This document shows positions 24,501 to 36,646 of a DNA stretch of 64,000 nt, in pieces; the first letter of the stretch is position 1, and each line of letters opens with the position of its first letter. The notes beneath the pieces were generated by a model, which saw only the letters and a program-made list of their open reading frames with translations, was not told the DNA's origin and ran no database searches. The position numbers and the translations under genes were made by a program. This DNA comes from Triticum aestivum (taxonomy: Eukaryota; Streptophyta; Magnoliopsida; Poales; Poaceae). Location: assembly GCF_018294505.1 (NCBI RefSeq), contig NC_057814.1, positions 292,570,604 through 292,634,603 of the forward strand, in the 5' to 3' direction.

Positions 24501-25103
24501 TGGGGATACAGGGGACGCAATAAATCTCACCCAAACTAACAATCCCTAGATCCAGTTGTATCCATCCGTCAACACATAACCAAGAAAACTCCGGAAATCG
24601 TGTACCTCAACCTTCGAAAAGCATCCGTTATACAAGCTATGGCAATGCTCCCGAACTCCCGCTCCAGTACTGGGTGGCGTCGAGGTGATCTCACCAACAA
24701 CTGCATAAAAGAGATTTTCGATGTCGGCGAAACTCAGGTATTCCAGAACTGCAACGATAAAATTGTGACGACAACACCTCGGAGCTCAACTCCCCGGGAC
24801 ACTACCACAACCCCTAAATGTCAGGAGGCACCAAGAACAATGCTCTCGTCACAAAACCATCGGAACGATTCCAAGATACCCGCGTGATCCTAAAAACAAT
24901 TTAGTGAAATTTGAGCAGAGGAAAGTCAAAACATCTACGTCAGGAGGCCTCACCAGAGCGACGAAGGGACTGAGGAGTAAAAGAATCCTACTCTCCGATA
25001 TATATAATCCTAAGACTCAAAACATTTTGTTCTAGACTCAACAATGTCAGCGACTCGATCAAGCAGGGGGCTCCTAAGTTGGGGATGGCTCTGATTACCA
25101 ACT
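21590..25103 (-). mobile_element. X internal region, copy 1 (non-coding)
   Basis: A 3.5 kb internal domain with no gag, protease, RT or integrase in any frame. It is AG-rich on the plus strand and dominated by a degenerate motif (CACYCCGG or CACCGG followed by A/G-rich sequence) recurring every several tens of bases. A long-LTR element with a conserved non-coding core of about 3.5 kb fits the LARD class described from Triticeae. The longest minus-strand frames (such as 21601-22023) are Phe/Ser/Leu-rich by-products. Any movement would depend on proteins supplied by another element. Confidence 0.8.
25087..25100 (-). other. X primer binding site, copy 1
   Basis: On the minus strand, TGGTAATCAGAGCC, three bases inside the LTR boundary. 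It resembles the Met-type site of D with one extra A. The same variant is at 31506-31519, so it is a family feature. Confidence 0.7.
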
Positions 25104-28100
25104 TGTAACACCCACGATGCGGCTATATATCCCACGTGTCGCGGCATGTTTTAGAGGCATAACCGCATGGTGGTTTTGTCGCAAGAAGGGTCATCTTCAC
25201 ACAATCCCATGTACTGAATAAGAAAGGGATAAAGAGTTGGCTTACAATGGCCACTTCACACAATACATGAATTAAACATACATCATCAGAGTACAATCAA
25301 GGTCCGACTACGGAACCAAAATAAAAGAAGACAACCCCAAATGCTAGATCCCCGATCGTCCCAACTGGGCTCCACTACTCATCATCAGGAAACGAAACAT
25401 AGAAACGATCAAAGGTCCTCCTCGAGCTCCCACTTGAGCTCGGTTGCGTCACCTGCACTGGTATCGTCGGCACCTGCAACTGTTTTGGTAGAATCTGTGA
25501 GTCACGAGTACTCAGCAATCTCACACCCGCGAGATCAAGACTATTTAAGCTTATAGGAAGGATGGGGTAATGAGGTGGAGCTGCAGCAAGAACTAAGGAA
25601 ATATGGTGGCTAACATACGCAAATAAGAGCGAGAAGAGAAGCAATGCAACGGTCGAGAAGCTAGAAGTGATCAAGAAGTGATCCTGAAACTACTTACGCA
25701 CAACCATAACACAAGAACCGTGTTCACTTCCCGGACTCCACCGAAAAGAGACCATCACGGCTACACACGCGGTTGATGCATTTTAATTAAGTCAAGTGTC
25801 AAGTTCTCTACAACCGGACATTAACAAATTCCCATCTGCCACATAACCGCGGGCATGGCTCTCGAAAGTTTATACCCTGCAGGGGTGTCCCAACTTAGCC
25901 CATCACAAGCTGTCACGATCAACGAAGGATATTCCTTCTCCCGGGAAGACCCGATCAGACTCGGAATCCCGGTTACAAGACATTTCGACAATGGTAAAAC
26001 AAGACCAGCAAGACCGCCCGCTGTGCCAACAAATCCCGATAGGAGCTGCACATATCTCGTTCTCAGGGCACACCGGATAAGCTAAGCGTACAGGTACCAA
26101 CATAACCCAAGTTGCCAAGGGACGGTCCCGCACGGTGCTCTAGTTTGGACCAACACTCAGAGGAGCACTGGCCCGGGGGGTAAAATAAAGATGACCCTTG
26201 AGTCTGCAGAACCCAAGGGAAAAAGGCTTAGGTGGCAAATGTTAAAACCAAGGTTGGGCCTTGCTGGAGGAGTTTTATTGATAGCGAACTGTCAAGGGGG
26301 CCCCATAACCCCAACCGCGTAAGGAACGCAAAATCAAGGAACATAACACCGGTATGACGGAAACTAGGGCGGCAAGAGTGGAAAAAAACACCAGGCATAA
26401 GGCCGAGCCTTCCACCCTTTACCAAGTATATAGATGCATTAATTAAATAAGAGATATTGTGATATCCCAAAATCATCATGTTCCAACATGGAGCAATCTT
26501 CATCTTCACCTGCAACTAGCAACGCTATAAGAGGGGCTGAGCAAAGCGGTAACATAGCCAAACAACGGTTTGCTAGGAAAGGTGGGTTAGAGGCTTGACA
26601 TGGCAATATGGGAGGCATGATATAGCAAGTGGTAGGTAGCGCGGCATAGCAATAGAGCGAACAACTAGCAAGCAAAGATAGAAGTGATTTCGAGGGTATG
26701 GTCATCTTGCCTGAGATCCCGCAAGGAAGAAAAACGAGTCCATGAAGAAGACAAACGGACGTAGTCGAACGAATCCTCACAATCGCAACGTAACCGGAAC
26801 TATCAAGGAGAAGCGCAACCGGAAAGAAGCAAACAACATGGTAAACAACCATCACATAAGCATGGCATGATGCACAAACAAGTATGATGCATGTCCAGTT
26901 TAATGAGGCATGGCATGGCAAAGTGCACAAACAATACTACAAATTAAGTGGAGCTCAATATGCGACGAGTTGCATATTGACGAAACACCATATCAAATAT
27001 TTAGTTCTCTCTCGTTTATGTACCCAACAATATTAAATGTTGGTTAACATGGAAAGAGGTGAAGCATAAGTAAACTAACTATTTAGGCAAGTTTAAATGA
27101 GGCCGGAAATAACAAACAACAATTCCGGAAAATCCTCATGTGCATATTTTAGATTTGGTACTGTTCTGCCCTAAACCGTATTTTAGAATTGTTAAACATG
27201 CAAGATGAGTGCACCATGTTAAACTAGGTATTTTTCTACCCCATTTACATATAAAGTTTATTTAATTCGGAGCTACGGTTATTTAGTTATGAAATAAAAC
27301 ATTTTAACATGGCATTTAAGCAAATTTAATCAAACAGCATTTTAAACATAGATGAAAGTAGCATATTATGAAACTAGATGAAAAACTAAGCAAGTTACAT
27401 ATATAGTTTATTCAATTCTGATGCGTGGTTTGTGAATTATTGATGCATGAACATTAAAGGGTTTTCTGAAAAACTGCAGTCTCTGGATAATTGATAAAAT
27501 CGCAGGCAGGGAAAAAAACATGCACTGGGCTGAAACTGGCTAGCACAACATGCATAGAAGAGGGGCTGGGCGCTGCTCACCATGGGCCATGGCCCAGACG
27601 GTGGAGGAGGCCGGCAGGCCGGCTGCTGGGCTGCATGCATCTGGCCGATGCGGTCAACGCGACCACGAAGCAGAGGAGGCAAGGGATCGAGGCTCGCGCG
27701 CCTCCTTCGCCTGCTCGAAGCAGAGGCGAGGCCACGGCGCCGCTGGCTTGGCGCGGAAGAGCAGGGGCGGTCGTCGCAGGCGAGGGAATCGGCGGGACTT
27801 CGGCGCGGCAGGGAGCTCGGCGGACGGCAGCGCCACGGCGGATCCGGGGCGCCAGTGCTCCTGCGAACAGCAGCAACGGGCGGAGCACCTCCTATGCACT
27901 TGAAGAAAGAGAGGGAGAGGGATTTTTCAGAGAGGATGGAGCAGAACGGAAAAGAAGAAAGAAGAGGGAAGGCGAGGGCGATGGCCACGCGACCTGGGGC
28001 CTGATGATGCTCACCGGCGGTGCGGGAACCGAAGGGCACCGGCGCAACGCTGATCTGGGGGAGGCAGGAGCAGGGCAAGCCGGCTGCTTGGCCTTGGGAC

Positions 28101-28493
28101 GGCGGACCGGCGCGGCCCAGCTGGCGCTGAAGGTGCGCACGAGCGAGGTCGTCGTCCTCCTGCATCGAAGCAGAGGAGGCAATGCTCTCGGGTCGCTGGG
28201 GAGGCAGCAGCGGAGTCCAGCACGGGGACGGCAGAGGAGGCACGGTTCCAATCGGCGACGAGGCGCGGGGGAGTCCTGGTACTCCGGCGGCTTGGCCCGA
28301 TGCACAAGGGCGCCATGTGAGGGAGCTCGTGGGTGGCTGGTGGAGTGGATGGATGATCGAGGAAGGCTTGGGAGGAGCTAGCTGGTTGGGTGGAATTTTG
28401 GATCGAGGAAGATCCTGAGGAAGGAGAGAATGGACAGCGGTGGCGGTGGCTAGTAGGATCCCTAGAAATTAGGGATTCGGTCTAGGTAATAGG

Positions 28494-28535
<42 letters not shown>

Positions 28536-28951
28536 GTGAGTTAGATTAAGGACGATCTAGTCCCTCCGATCGAAATCAGACGGCCCGGAATAAATAGGTT
28601 AGAGGAGTCCAACAAAGAACCAATTATATTTTAGGGATGTTTGGAGATTATATGGAGGCGACGGTAAAGATAGTCCGGATTGGGTTCGGGGATGTTTTGG
28701 ACGCACATGCGAGGGGGCCGCGAGCTGACGAGAGAGGTTAGGTGGCTTGACAAGAGGGAACCGAAAACATGGTTGGTCTCGGAACGGTCAACGAAGGTAA
28801 GGGGAACGCGGCAACTATGAACGGGTGTAAGTTTTAAGAAAACATGTGAATGCAATGCGCATGATGCGATGATGAAATGCAACAAACAAACGAAACACAT
28901 GACAATGAAAAACATGGAAGGCGTCTGCAGCGTCGGCCCTGGGGCGTTACA
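25104..28951 (-). repeat. Element X, LTR1 (middle LTR)
   Basis: A complete 3848-base LTR (plus-strand ends TGTAACACCC and GGGGCGTTACA), bounded by the primer binding site of copy 1 on the left and the 3' end of internal copy 2 on the right. It is therefore the shared middle LTR of an array. It is nearly identical to LTR2 over about 26040-26930 but distinctly diverged from both other LTRs near 28640-28720. Confidence 0.9.
28497..28531. repeat. AT dinucleotide microsatellite
   Basis: About 17 AT units in LTR1. LTR0 has only a short TA run at the matching place, and in LTR2 this is where the assembly gap lies. Confidence 0.95.
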
Positions 28952-31522
28952 ACACTCCACCGCTACAAGAGGATCTCGTCCCGAGATCTAGGATGGCACC
29001 GGAGAAAAGCGGAAGAGGAAGAGGTAAAACAAAGTTGCTTCTTTGACAAAAAGTGAAACCAACGAACCTTGAGAGGTTGGCAAAATTGAAAGAAGGAATC
29101 CAACAGAGATGCAAGAAGTTGAAAACACTCCGTTGTCAAAGAGGAACAAGGAACATTGTGAGAACCTTGTAGGTTGAAAGACATGAAACAAGAGCTTAAC
29201 GGATCAAAGAGAATATGAAACCACCGGTATAACGTGATAGCTAAGGAACAAGAATGATAGAATTTGGACAGCACTCCGGTTGAAAAGAGAAGGAAAACTT
29301 GAAAAGAAGAAAAGAAATTGAAGAGGTGACACAACACTCCGGTTAAATGGATAAGCGAGGAAAGAACATGATCTTGACAAAACAAGAAGATGGGTCGAAG
29401 AGAGCAACATCACAATGCCTCCGGAAGAAGAAATAGAAGATAGATCATTGGAATAAGGAATGGAGAAGAAAATGCCAACTTCTGCCAGATAGATCATTCG
29501 GAGAAGAAATGTGACATGATGAACCACCGTAAGAATTGAAAATGAACAAAGAAAAGATAGCGAAACACCAGGACGAATTAGAAAAAGAACGAAGATACTT
29601 GAGAGAATTTAGATACAAATGAACGAAGAGATCACGAGCTGATTAGAGAATACTTGAATGATGCACCGGTAAGATTTGGAGAACGAGAGCTGAAAGCTGG
29701 AATGAATAATTCTGAGATGATGGCTCCGGAGAGTCAAACTAAAAAGACTCCTGAATTGCTCCAGATGGGTGAAAAGAATTCTCACAATCAAAAACAATTA
29801 TGAGAGGATGGTATAACGCTAGAACCATGAATCTTTAAGAGAACGTGCAAGGATTTAAGAGGAACTCTTCTTCGGTCTTCAAAATCCGAGAATGACGACG
29901 AGAAACACCACCATGATTTGTTGAGACACTCCGGAATGAAGAATAAAAAGGTTGAATCAATGATGAAAGAATTTGAAAGATCTTGGAGAAAGACATATGA
30001 CGGATGACAATTCATTCTTACGTCACACTTTGAGAAGAATTTGGGAATAACTCCAGAAAAATTAGAAGAGTTAGGTAAGATCCTGGGGAAAAGACCTGTG
30101 GGTTAGGGCCCACTCAAAAGATACACCATTGAACAATTTAAAAGAGAGATTGTGCCGGTTCAATTAAATGGCTTGAATAAGGTAAGACCTCGAAATAGCT
30201 AGAAAGGATTAAGAATAGAAACATGAATCCTCTGGGATACCTTCAGCACTCCAGATAAACATGAATAGCAAGAGGTGGATGATTAAGAGGTGCACCGGCA
30301 TGAGAACACATTTGAAACGATGAAAGGTTATGATCGACAAAGCTTGAATTGAATCCACCGGAGAAGAAAAAGAACGAAGAATAATAAACTTGAAGCTCCG
30401 TTAGTATCTTCATGGGAAATCACCGGATAAGAACATTGAAAGAAAAGAATGAAGAGACTACGCATCAATAAAAAGGATACTTGATTAAGAAATCTGAGTC
30501 CTTGAAGAAAAAGGTGGGAGGGTGGGAAAACAAAGGCAACTTGGGTCGGATGAAACGAACACCGTTGAGAAAAAGCTTAGAATTGATCTTGCGAATGTTG
30601 GAATGATCGGATCCACTTGAAGAGAAGCACGTCGGTTGGAAAAGAGTTGACATGACAACCTCAGTGATCAAGAAGGATTAGTACACCCATAGAAATATGA
30701 GAACACTGTTTAGAAAAGGTATGGAATCAACACTTGACATTGAAGAAACTTGAATACCATAACTCAAAACAAAACAAAGGATTTGGCTTGCAGAATAAGC
30801 CGGAAACAAACATATGATAGATCCCATATCGTATCATGTGTGTGTTGGAAAGATATCCTACGAGATACTTGAATTCCCACTTATAAACTCCCGAAACTTT
30901 CTGGTTATGCAATCTGGTGTTGGGGATACAGGGGACGCAATATATCTCACCCAAACTAACAATCCCTAGATCCAGTTGTATCCATCCGTCAACACATAAC
31001 CAAGAAAACTCCGGAAATCGTGTACCTCAACCTTCGAAAAGCATCCGTTATACGAGCTATGGCAATACTCCCGAACTCCCGCCCCAGTACTGGGTGGCGT
31101 CGAGGTGCTCTCACCAACAACTGCATAAAAGAAATTTTCGATGTCGGCGAAACTCAGGTATTCCAGAACTGCAACGATAAAATTGTGACGACAACACCTC
31201 GGAGCTCAACTCCCCAGAACACTGCCACAACCCCTAAATGTCAGGAGGCACCAAGTACAATGTTCTCATCACAAAACCATCAGAACGATTCCAAGATACC
31301 CGCGTGATCCAAGAAAAATTTAGTGAAATTTCAGGAGAGGAAAGTCAAAACATCTACATCAGGAGGCCTCACCACAGCGAGGAAGAGACTGAGGAGTAAA
31401 AGAATCCTACTCTCCGATATATATAATCCTAAGACTCAAAACATTTTGTTCTAGACTCAACAACGTCAGCAATTCGATCAAGCAGGGGGCTCCTAAGTCG
31501 GGGATGGCTCTGATTACCAACT
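28952..31522 (-). mobile_element. X internal region, copy 2 (non-coding, internally deleted)
   Basis: Collinear with copy 1 but about 0.95 kb shorter. At about 29487 it jumps from sequence matching 22122 to sequence matching about 23100, with a short scrambled junction containing pieces found elsewhere in copy 1 (GATAGATCATT, GAAATGTGACATGATGAA). Outside the deletion the two copies differ by only a few percent. It has no coding capacity. The PBS-like site is at 31506-31519. Confidence 0.85.
31506..31519 (-). other. X primer binding site, copy 2
   Basis: The same 14-base variant as at 25087-25100, next to the start of LTR2. Confidence 0.7.
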
Positions 31523-34500
31523 TGTAACACCCACGATGCGGCTATATCTCCCACGTGTCGAGGCATGATTTAGAGGCATAACCACATGGTGGTTTTGTCA
31601 CAAGAAGGGTCATCTTCACACAATCCCATGTACTGAATAAGAAAGGGATAAAGAGTTGGGTTACAATCGCCACTTCACACAATACATGAATTAAACATAC
31701 ATCATCATAGTATAATCAAGGTCTGACTACGGAACCAAAATAAAAGAAGACAACCCCAAATGCTAGATCCCTGATCGTCCCAACTGGGCTCCACTACTCA
31801 TCATCAGGAAACGAAACATAGAAACGATCAAAGGTCCTCCTCGAGCTCCCACTTGAGCTCGGTTGCGTCACCTGCACTGGTATCATCGGCACCTATAACT
31901 GTTTTGGTAGAATCTGTGAGTCACGAGGACTCAGCAATCTCACAGCCGTGAGATCAAGACTATTTAAGCTTATAGGAAGGATGGGGTAATGAGGTGGAGC
32001 TGCAGCAAGCACTAAGCAAATATGGTGGCTAACATACGCAAATAAGAGAGAGAAGAGAAGCAACTCAATGGTCGAGAAGCTAGAAGTGATCAAGAAGTGA
32101 TCCTGAAACTACTTACGCACAACCATAAGACAAGAACCGTGTTCCCTTCCCGGACTTCGCCGAAAAGATACCATCACGGCTACACACGCGGTTGATGCAT
32201 TTTAATAAAGTCAAGTGTCAATTTCTCTACAACCGGAAATTAACAAATTCCCATCTGCCACATAACCGCGGGCACGGCTCTCGAAAGTTTATACCCTGCA
32301 GGGGTGTCCCAACTTAGCCCATCACAAGCTCTCACGATCAACGAAGGATATTCCTTCTCCCGGGAAGACCCGATCAGACTCGGAATCCCGGTTACAAGAC
32401 ATTTCGACAATGGTAAAACAAGACCAGCAAGACCGCCCGCTGTGCCAACAAATCCCGATAGGAGCTGCACATATCTCGTTCTCAGGGCACACCGGATAAG
32501 CTAAGCGTACAGGTACCAACATAACCCAAGTTGCCAAGGGACGGTCCCGCACGGTGCTCTAGTTTGGACCAACACTCAGAGGAGCACTGGCCCGGGGGGT
32601 AAAATAAAGATGACCCTTGAGTCTGCAGAACCCAAGGGAAAAAGGCTTAGGTGGCAAATGTTAAAACCAAGGTTGGGCCTTGCTGGAGGAGTTTTATTGA
32701 TAGCGAACTGTCAAGGGGGCCCCATAACCCCAACCGCGTAAGGAACGCAAAATCAAGGAACATAACACCGGTATGACGGAAACTAGGGCGGCAAGAGTGG
32801 AAAAAAACACCAGGCATAAGGCCGAGCCTTCCACCCTTTACCAAGTATATAGATGCATTAATTAAATAAGAGATATTGTGATATCCCAAAATCATCATGT
32901 TCCAACATGGAGCAATCTTCATCTTCACCTGCAACTAGCAACGCTATAAGAGGGGCTGAGCAAAGCGGTAACATAGCCAAACAACGGTTTGCTAGGAAAG
33001 GTGGGTTAGAGGCTTGACATGGCAATATGGGAGGCATGATATAGCAAGTGGTAGGTAGCGCGGCATAGCAATAGAGCGAACAACTAGCAAGCAAAGATAG
33101 AAGTGATTTCGAGGGTATGGTCATCTTGCCTGAGATCCCGCAAGGAAGAAAAACGAGTCCATGAAGAAGACAAACGGACGTAGTCGAACGAATCCTCACA
33201 ATCGCAACGTAACCGGAACTATCAAGGAGAAGCGCAACCGGAAAGAAGCAAACAACATGGTAAACAACCATCACATAAGCATGGCCTGATGCACAAACAA
33301 GTATGATGCATGTCCAGTTTACTGAGGCATGGCATGGCAAAGTGCACAAACAATACGACAAATTAAGTGGAGCTCAATATGCAACGAGTTGCATATTGAC
33401 GAAACACCACATCAAATATTTAGTTCTCTCTCGTTTATGTACCCAACAATATTAAATATTGATTAACATGGAAAGAGGTGAAGCATAAGTAAACTAACTA
33501 TTTAGGCAAGTTTAAATGAGGCCGGAAATAACAAACAACAATTCCGGAAAATCCTCATGTGCATATTTTAGATTTGGTACTGTTCTGCCCTAAACCATAT
33601 TTTAGAGTTGTTAAACATGCAAGATGAGTGCACCATGTTAAACTAGGCATTTTTCTACCCCATTTACATATAAAGTTTATTTAATTCGGAGCTACGGTTA
33701 TTTAGTTATGAAATAAAACATTTTAACATGGCATTTAAGCAAATTTAATCAAACAGCATTTTAAACATTTTAAACATAGATGAAAGTAGAATATTATGAA
33801 ACTAGATGAAAAACTAAGCAAGTTACATATATAGTTTATTTAATTCTGATGCATGGTTTGTGAATTATTGATGCATGAACATTAAGGGGTTTTCTGAAAA
33901 ACTGCTGTCTCTGGATAATTGATAAAATCGCAGGCAGGGAAAAAACATGCACTGGACTGAAACTGGCTGGCCCAACATGCACAGAAGAGGGGCTGGGCGC
34001 TGCTCACCATGGGCCATGGCCCAGTCGGTGGAGGAGGCCGGGCAGGCCGGCTGCTGGGCTGCACGCATCTGGCCGATGCGGTCAACGCGACCACGAAGCA
34101 GAGGAGGCAGGGGATCGAGGCTGGCGCGCCTCCTTCGCCTGCTCGAAGCAGAGGCGAGGCCACGGTGCCGCTGGCTTGGCGCGGAAGAGCAGGGACGGTC
34201 GTCGCAGGCGAGGGAAGCGGCGGGACTTCGGCGCGGCAGGGAGCTCGGCGAACAGCAGGGCCACGGCGGATCCGGGGCAGCGGTGCTCCTGCGAACAGCA
34301 GCAACGGGCGGAGCACCTCCTGTGCACTTGAAGAAAGAGAGGGAGAGGGATTTTTCAGAGAGGATGGAGCAGAACGGAAAAGAAGAAAGAAGAGGGAAGG
34401 CGAGGGCGATGGCCACGCGACCTGGGGCCTGATGATGCTCGCCGGCGGTGCGGGAATCGAAGGGCGCCGGTGCAACGCGGATCTGGGGGAGGCAGGAGCA

Positions 34501-35763
34501 GGGCAAGCCGGCTGCTGGTTCTTGGGACGGCGGACCGGTGCGGCCCAGCTGGCGCTGAAGGTGCGCATGAGCGAGGCCGTCGTCCTCCTGCATCGAAGCA
34601 GAGGAGGCAACGCTCTCGGGTCGCTGAGGAGGCAGTAGCGGAGTCCAGCGCGGGGATGGCAGAGGAGGCACGGTTCCAATCGGCGACGAGGCGCGGGGGA
34701 GTCCTGGTACTCCGGCCGCTTGGCCTGGTTCACAAGGGCGCCATGTGAGGGAGCTCGTGGGTGGCTTGTGGAGTGGATGGATGATCGAGGAAGGCTTGGG
34801 AGGAGCTAGCTGGTTGGGTGGAATTTTGGATCGGGGAAGATTCCGAGGAAGGAGAGAATGGACAGGGGTGGCGGGGGCTAGAAGGATCCCTAGAAATTAG
34901 GGATTCGGTCTAGGGNNNNNNNNNNNNNNNNNNNNNNNNNNNNNNNNNNNNNNNNNNNNNNNNNNNNNNNNNNNNNNNNNNNNNNNNNNNNNNNNNNNNN
35001 NNNNNNNNNNNNNNNNNNNNNNNNNNNNNNNNNNNNNNNNNNNNNNNNNNNNNNNNNNNNNNNNNNNNNNNNNNNNNNNNNNNNNNNNNNNNNNNNNNNN
35101 NNNNNNNNNNNNNNNNNNNNNNNNNNNNNNNNNNNNNNNNNNNNNNNNNNNNNNNNNNNNNNNNNNNNNNNNNNNNNNNNNNNNNNNNNNNNNNNNNNNN
35201 NNNNNNNNNNNNNNNNNNNNNNNNNNNNNNNNNNNNNNNNNNNNNNNNNNNNNNNNNNNNNNNNNNNNNNNNNNNNNNNNNNNNNNNNNNNNNNNNNNNN
35301 NNNNNNNNNNNNNNNNNNNNNNNNNNNNNNNNNNNNATAGCGAGTGAGTTAGATTAAGGACGATCTAGTCCCCCCGATCGAAATTAGACGCCCCGGAATA
35401 AATAGGTTAGAGGAGTCCAACAAAGAACCAATGATATTTTAGGGATGTTTGGAGATGATTTGGACGCGACGGTAATGATAGTCCCGTTCGGGTTCGGGGA
35501 AGTTTCGGACGCACACGCGAGGGGGCCGCGGGCTGACGAGAGAGGTTAGGTGGCTTGACAAGAGGGAACTGAAAACACGGTTGGTCTCGGAACGGTCAAC
35601 GAAGGCAAGGGGATCGCGGCAACTACGAACGGGTGCAAGTTTTAAGAAAACATGTGAATGCAATGCGCATGATGCGATGATGAAATGCAACAAACAAACG
35701 AAACACATGACCAACAACGAAAAACATGGAAGGCGTCTGCAGCGTCGGTCTTGGGGCGTTACA
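31523..35763 (-). repeat. Element X, LTR2 (right LTR), with assembly gap
   Basis: Begins TGTAACACCC after the copy 2 primer site and ends GGGGCGTTACA at 35763, next to E1 sequence (GATGCCCCCAC). It includes 421 Ns. On the minus strand this is the 5' LTR of the array. Its matches alternate between LTR1 and LTR0. Confidence 0.9.
34916..35336. other. Assembly gap (421 N)
   Basis: The gap lies where LTR0 and LTR1 carry an AT run of a few tens of bases (21150; 28497-28531). The true content is probably a dinucleotide repeat, and the N length need not be its real size. Confidence 0.9.
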
Positions 35764-36646
35764 GATGCCCCCACAAGTCGGGATGAGATCCAGACGAAAT
35801 AAAAAAAAGAGGCCATAAAAAAAAGGCCCAAATAAAAAAATGAATGAGAGAAAAAGAGAGAAGGGACAATGTTATTATCCTTTTACCACACTTGTGCTTC
35901 AAAGTAGCACCATGATCTTCATGATAGAGAGTCTCCTATGATATCACTTTCATATACTAGTGGGAATTTTTCATTATAGAACTTGGCTTGTATATTCCAA
36001 TGATGGGCTTCCTCAAAATGCCCTAGGTCTTCGTGAGCAAGCGAGTTGGATGCACACCCACTTAGTTTCTTTTGTTGAGCTTTCATATACTTATAGCTCT
36101 AGTGCATCCGTTGCATGGCAATCCCTACTCACTCACATTGATATCTATTGATGGGCATCTCCATAGCCCGTTGATACACCTAGTTGATGTGAGACTATCT
36201 TCTCCTTTTTGTCTTCTCCACAACCACCATTCTATTCCACATATAGTGCTATGTCCATGGCTCACGCTCATGTATTGCGTGAAGATTGAAAAAATTTGAG
36301 AACGTCAAAAGTATGAAACAATTGCTTGGCTTGTCATCGGGGTTGTGCATGATTTAAATATTTTGTGTGGTGAATATACAGCATAGCCAGACTATATGAT
36401 TTTGTAGGGATAACTTTCTTTGGCCATGTTATTTTGAGAAGACATAATTTCTTAGTTAGTATGCTTGAAGTATTATTATTTTTATGTCAATGTTAAACTT
36501 TTGTCTTGAATCTTTCGGATCTGAATATTCATACCACAATTAAGAAGAATTACATTGAAATTATTCCAAGTAGCATTCCACATCAAAAATTCTATCTTTA
36601 TCATTTACCTACTCCAGGACGAGCAGGAATTAAGCTTGGGGATGCT
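35764..36646 (+). mobile_element. E1 3' internal non-coding region
   Basis: No ORF of note. It opens with an A/G-rich stretch (AAAAAAGAGG repeats), then AT-rich sequence with none of the usual pol motifs, and ends in the hairpin and polypurine tract before the 3' LTR. It belongs to E1 by position and by its direct join to the 3' LTR. Confidence 0.75.
36608..36641 (+). other. E1 hairpin and polypurine tract
   Basis: The arms CCTACTC and GAGCAGG (one mismatch) flank the loop CAGGAC at 36608-36627, followed by TTAAGCTTGGGG and the LTR at 36647. The arrangement matches those in A and H, with different stem bases but the same AGGA core in the loop. Confidence 0.6.

Noticed and set aside
27437..28381. 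ORFs of 262-296 codons on both strands in the GC-rich part of X LTRs (also 6052-6840 and 33865-34671)
   Set aside because: Open on both strands at once, Ala/Arg/Pro/Ser-rich, no recognisable domain; explained by few stop codons in GC-rich sequence and by the copies being recent duplicates.
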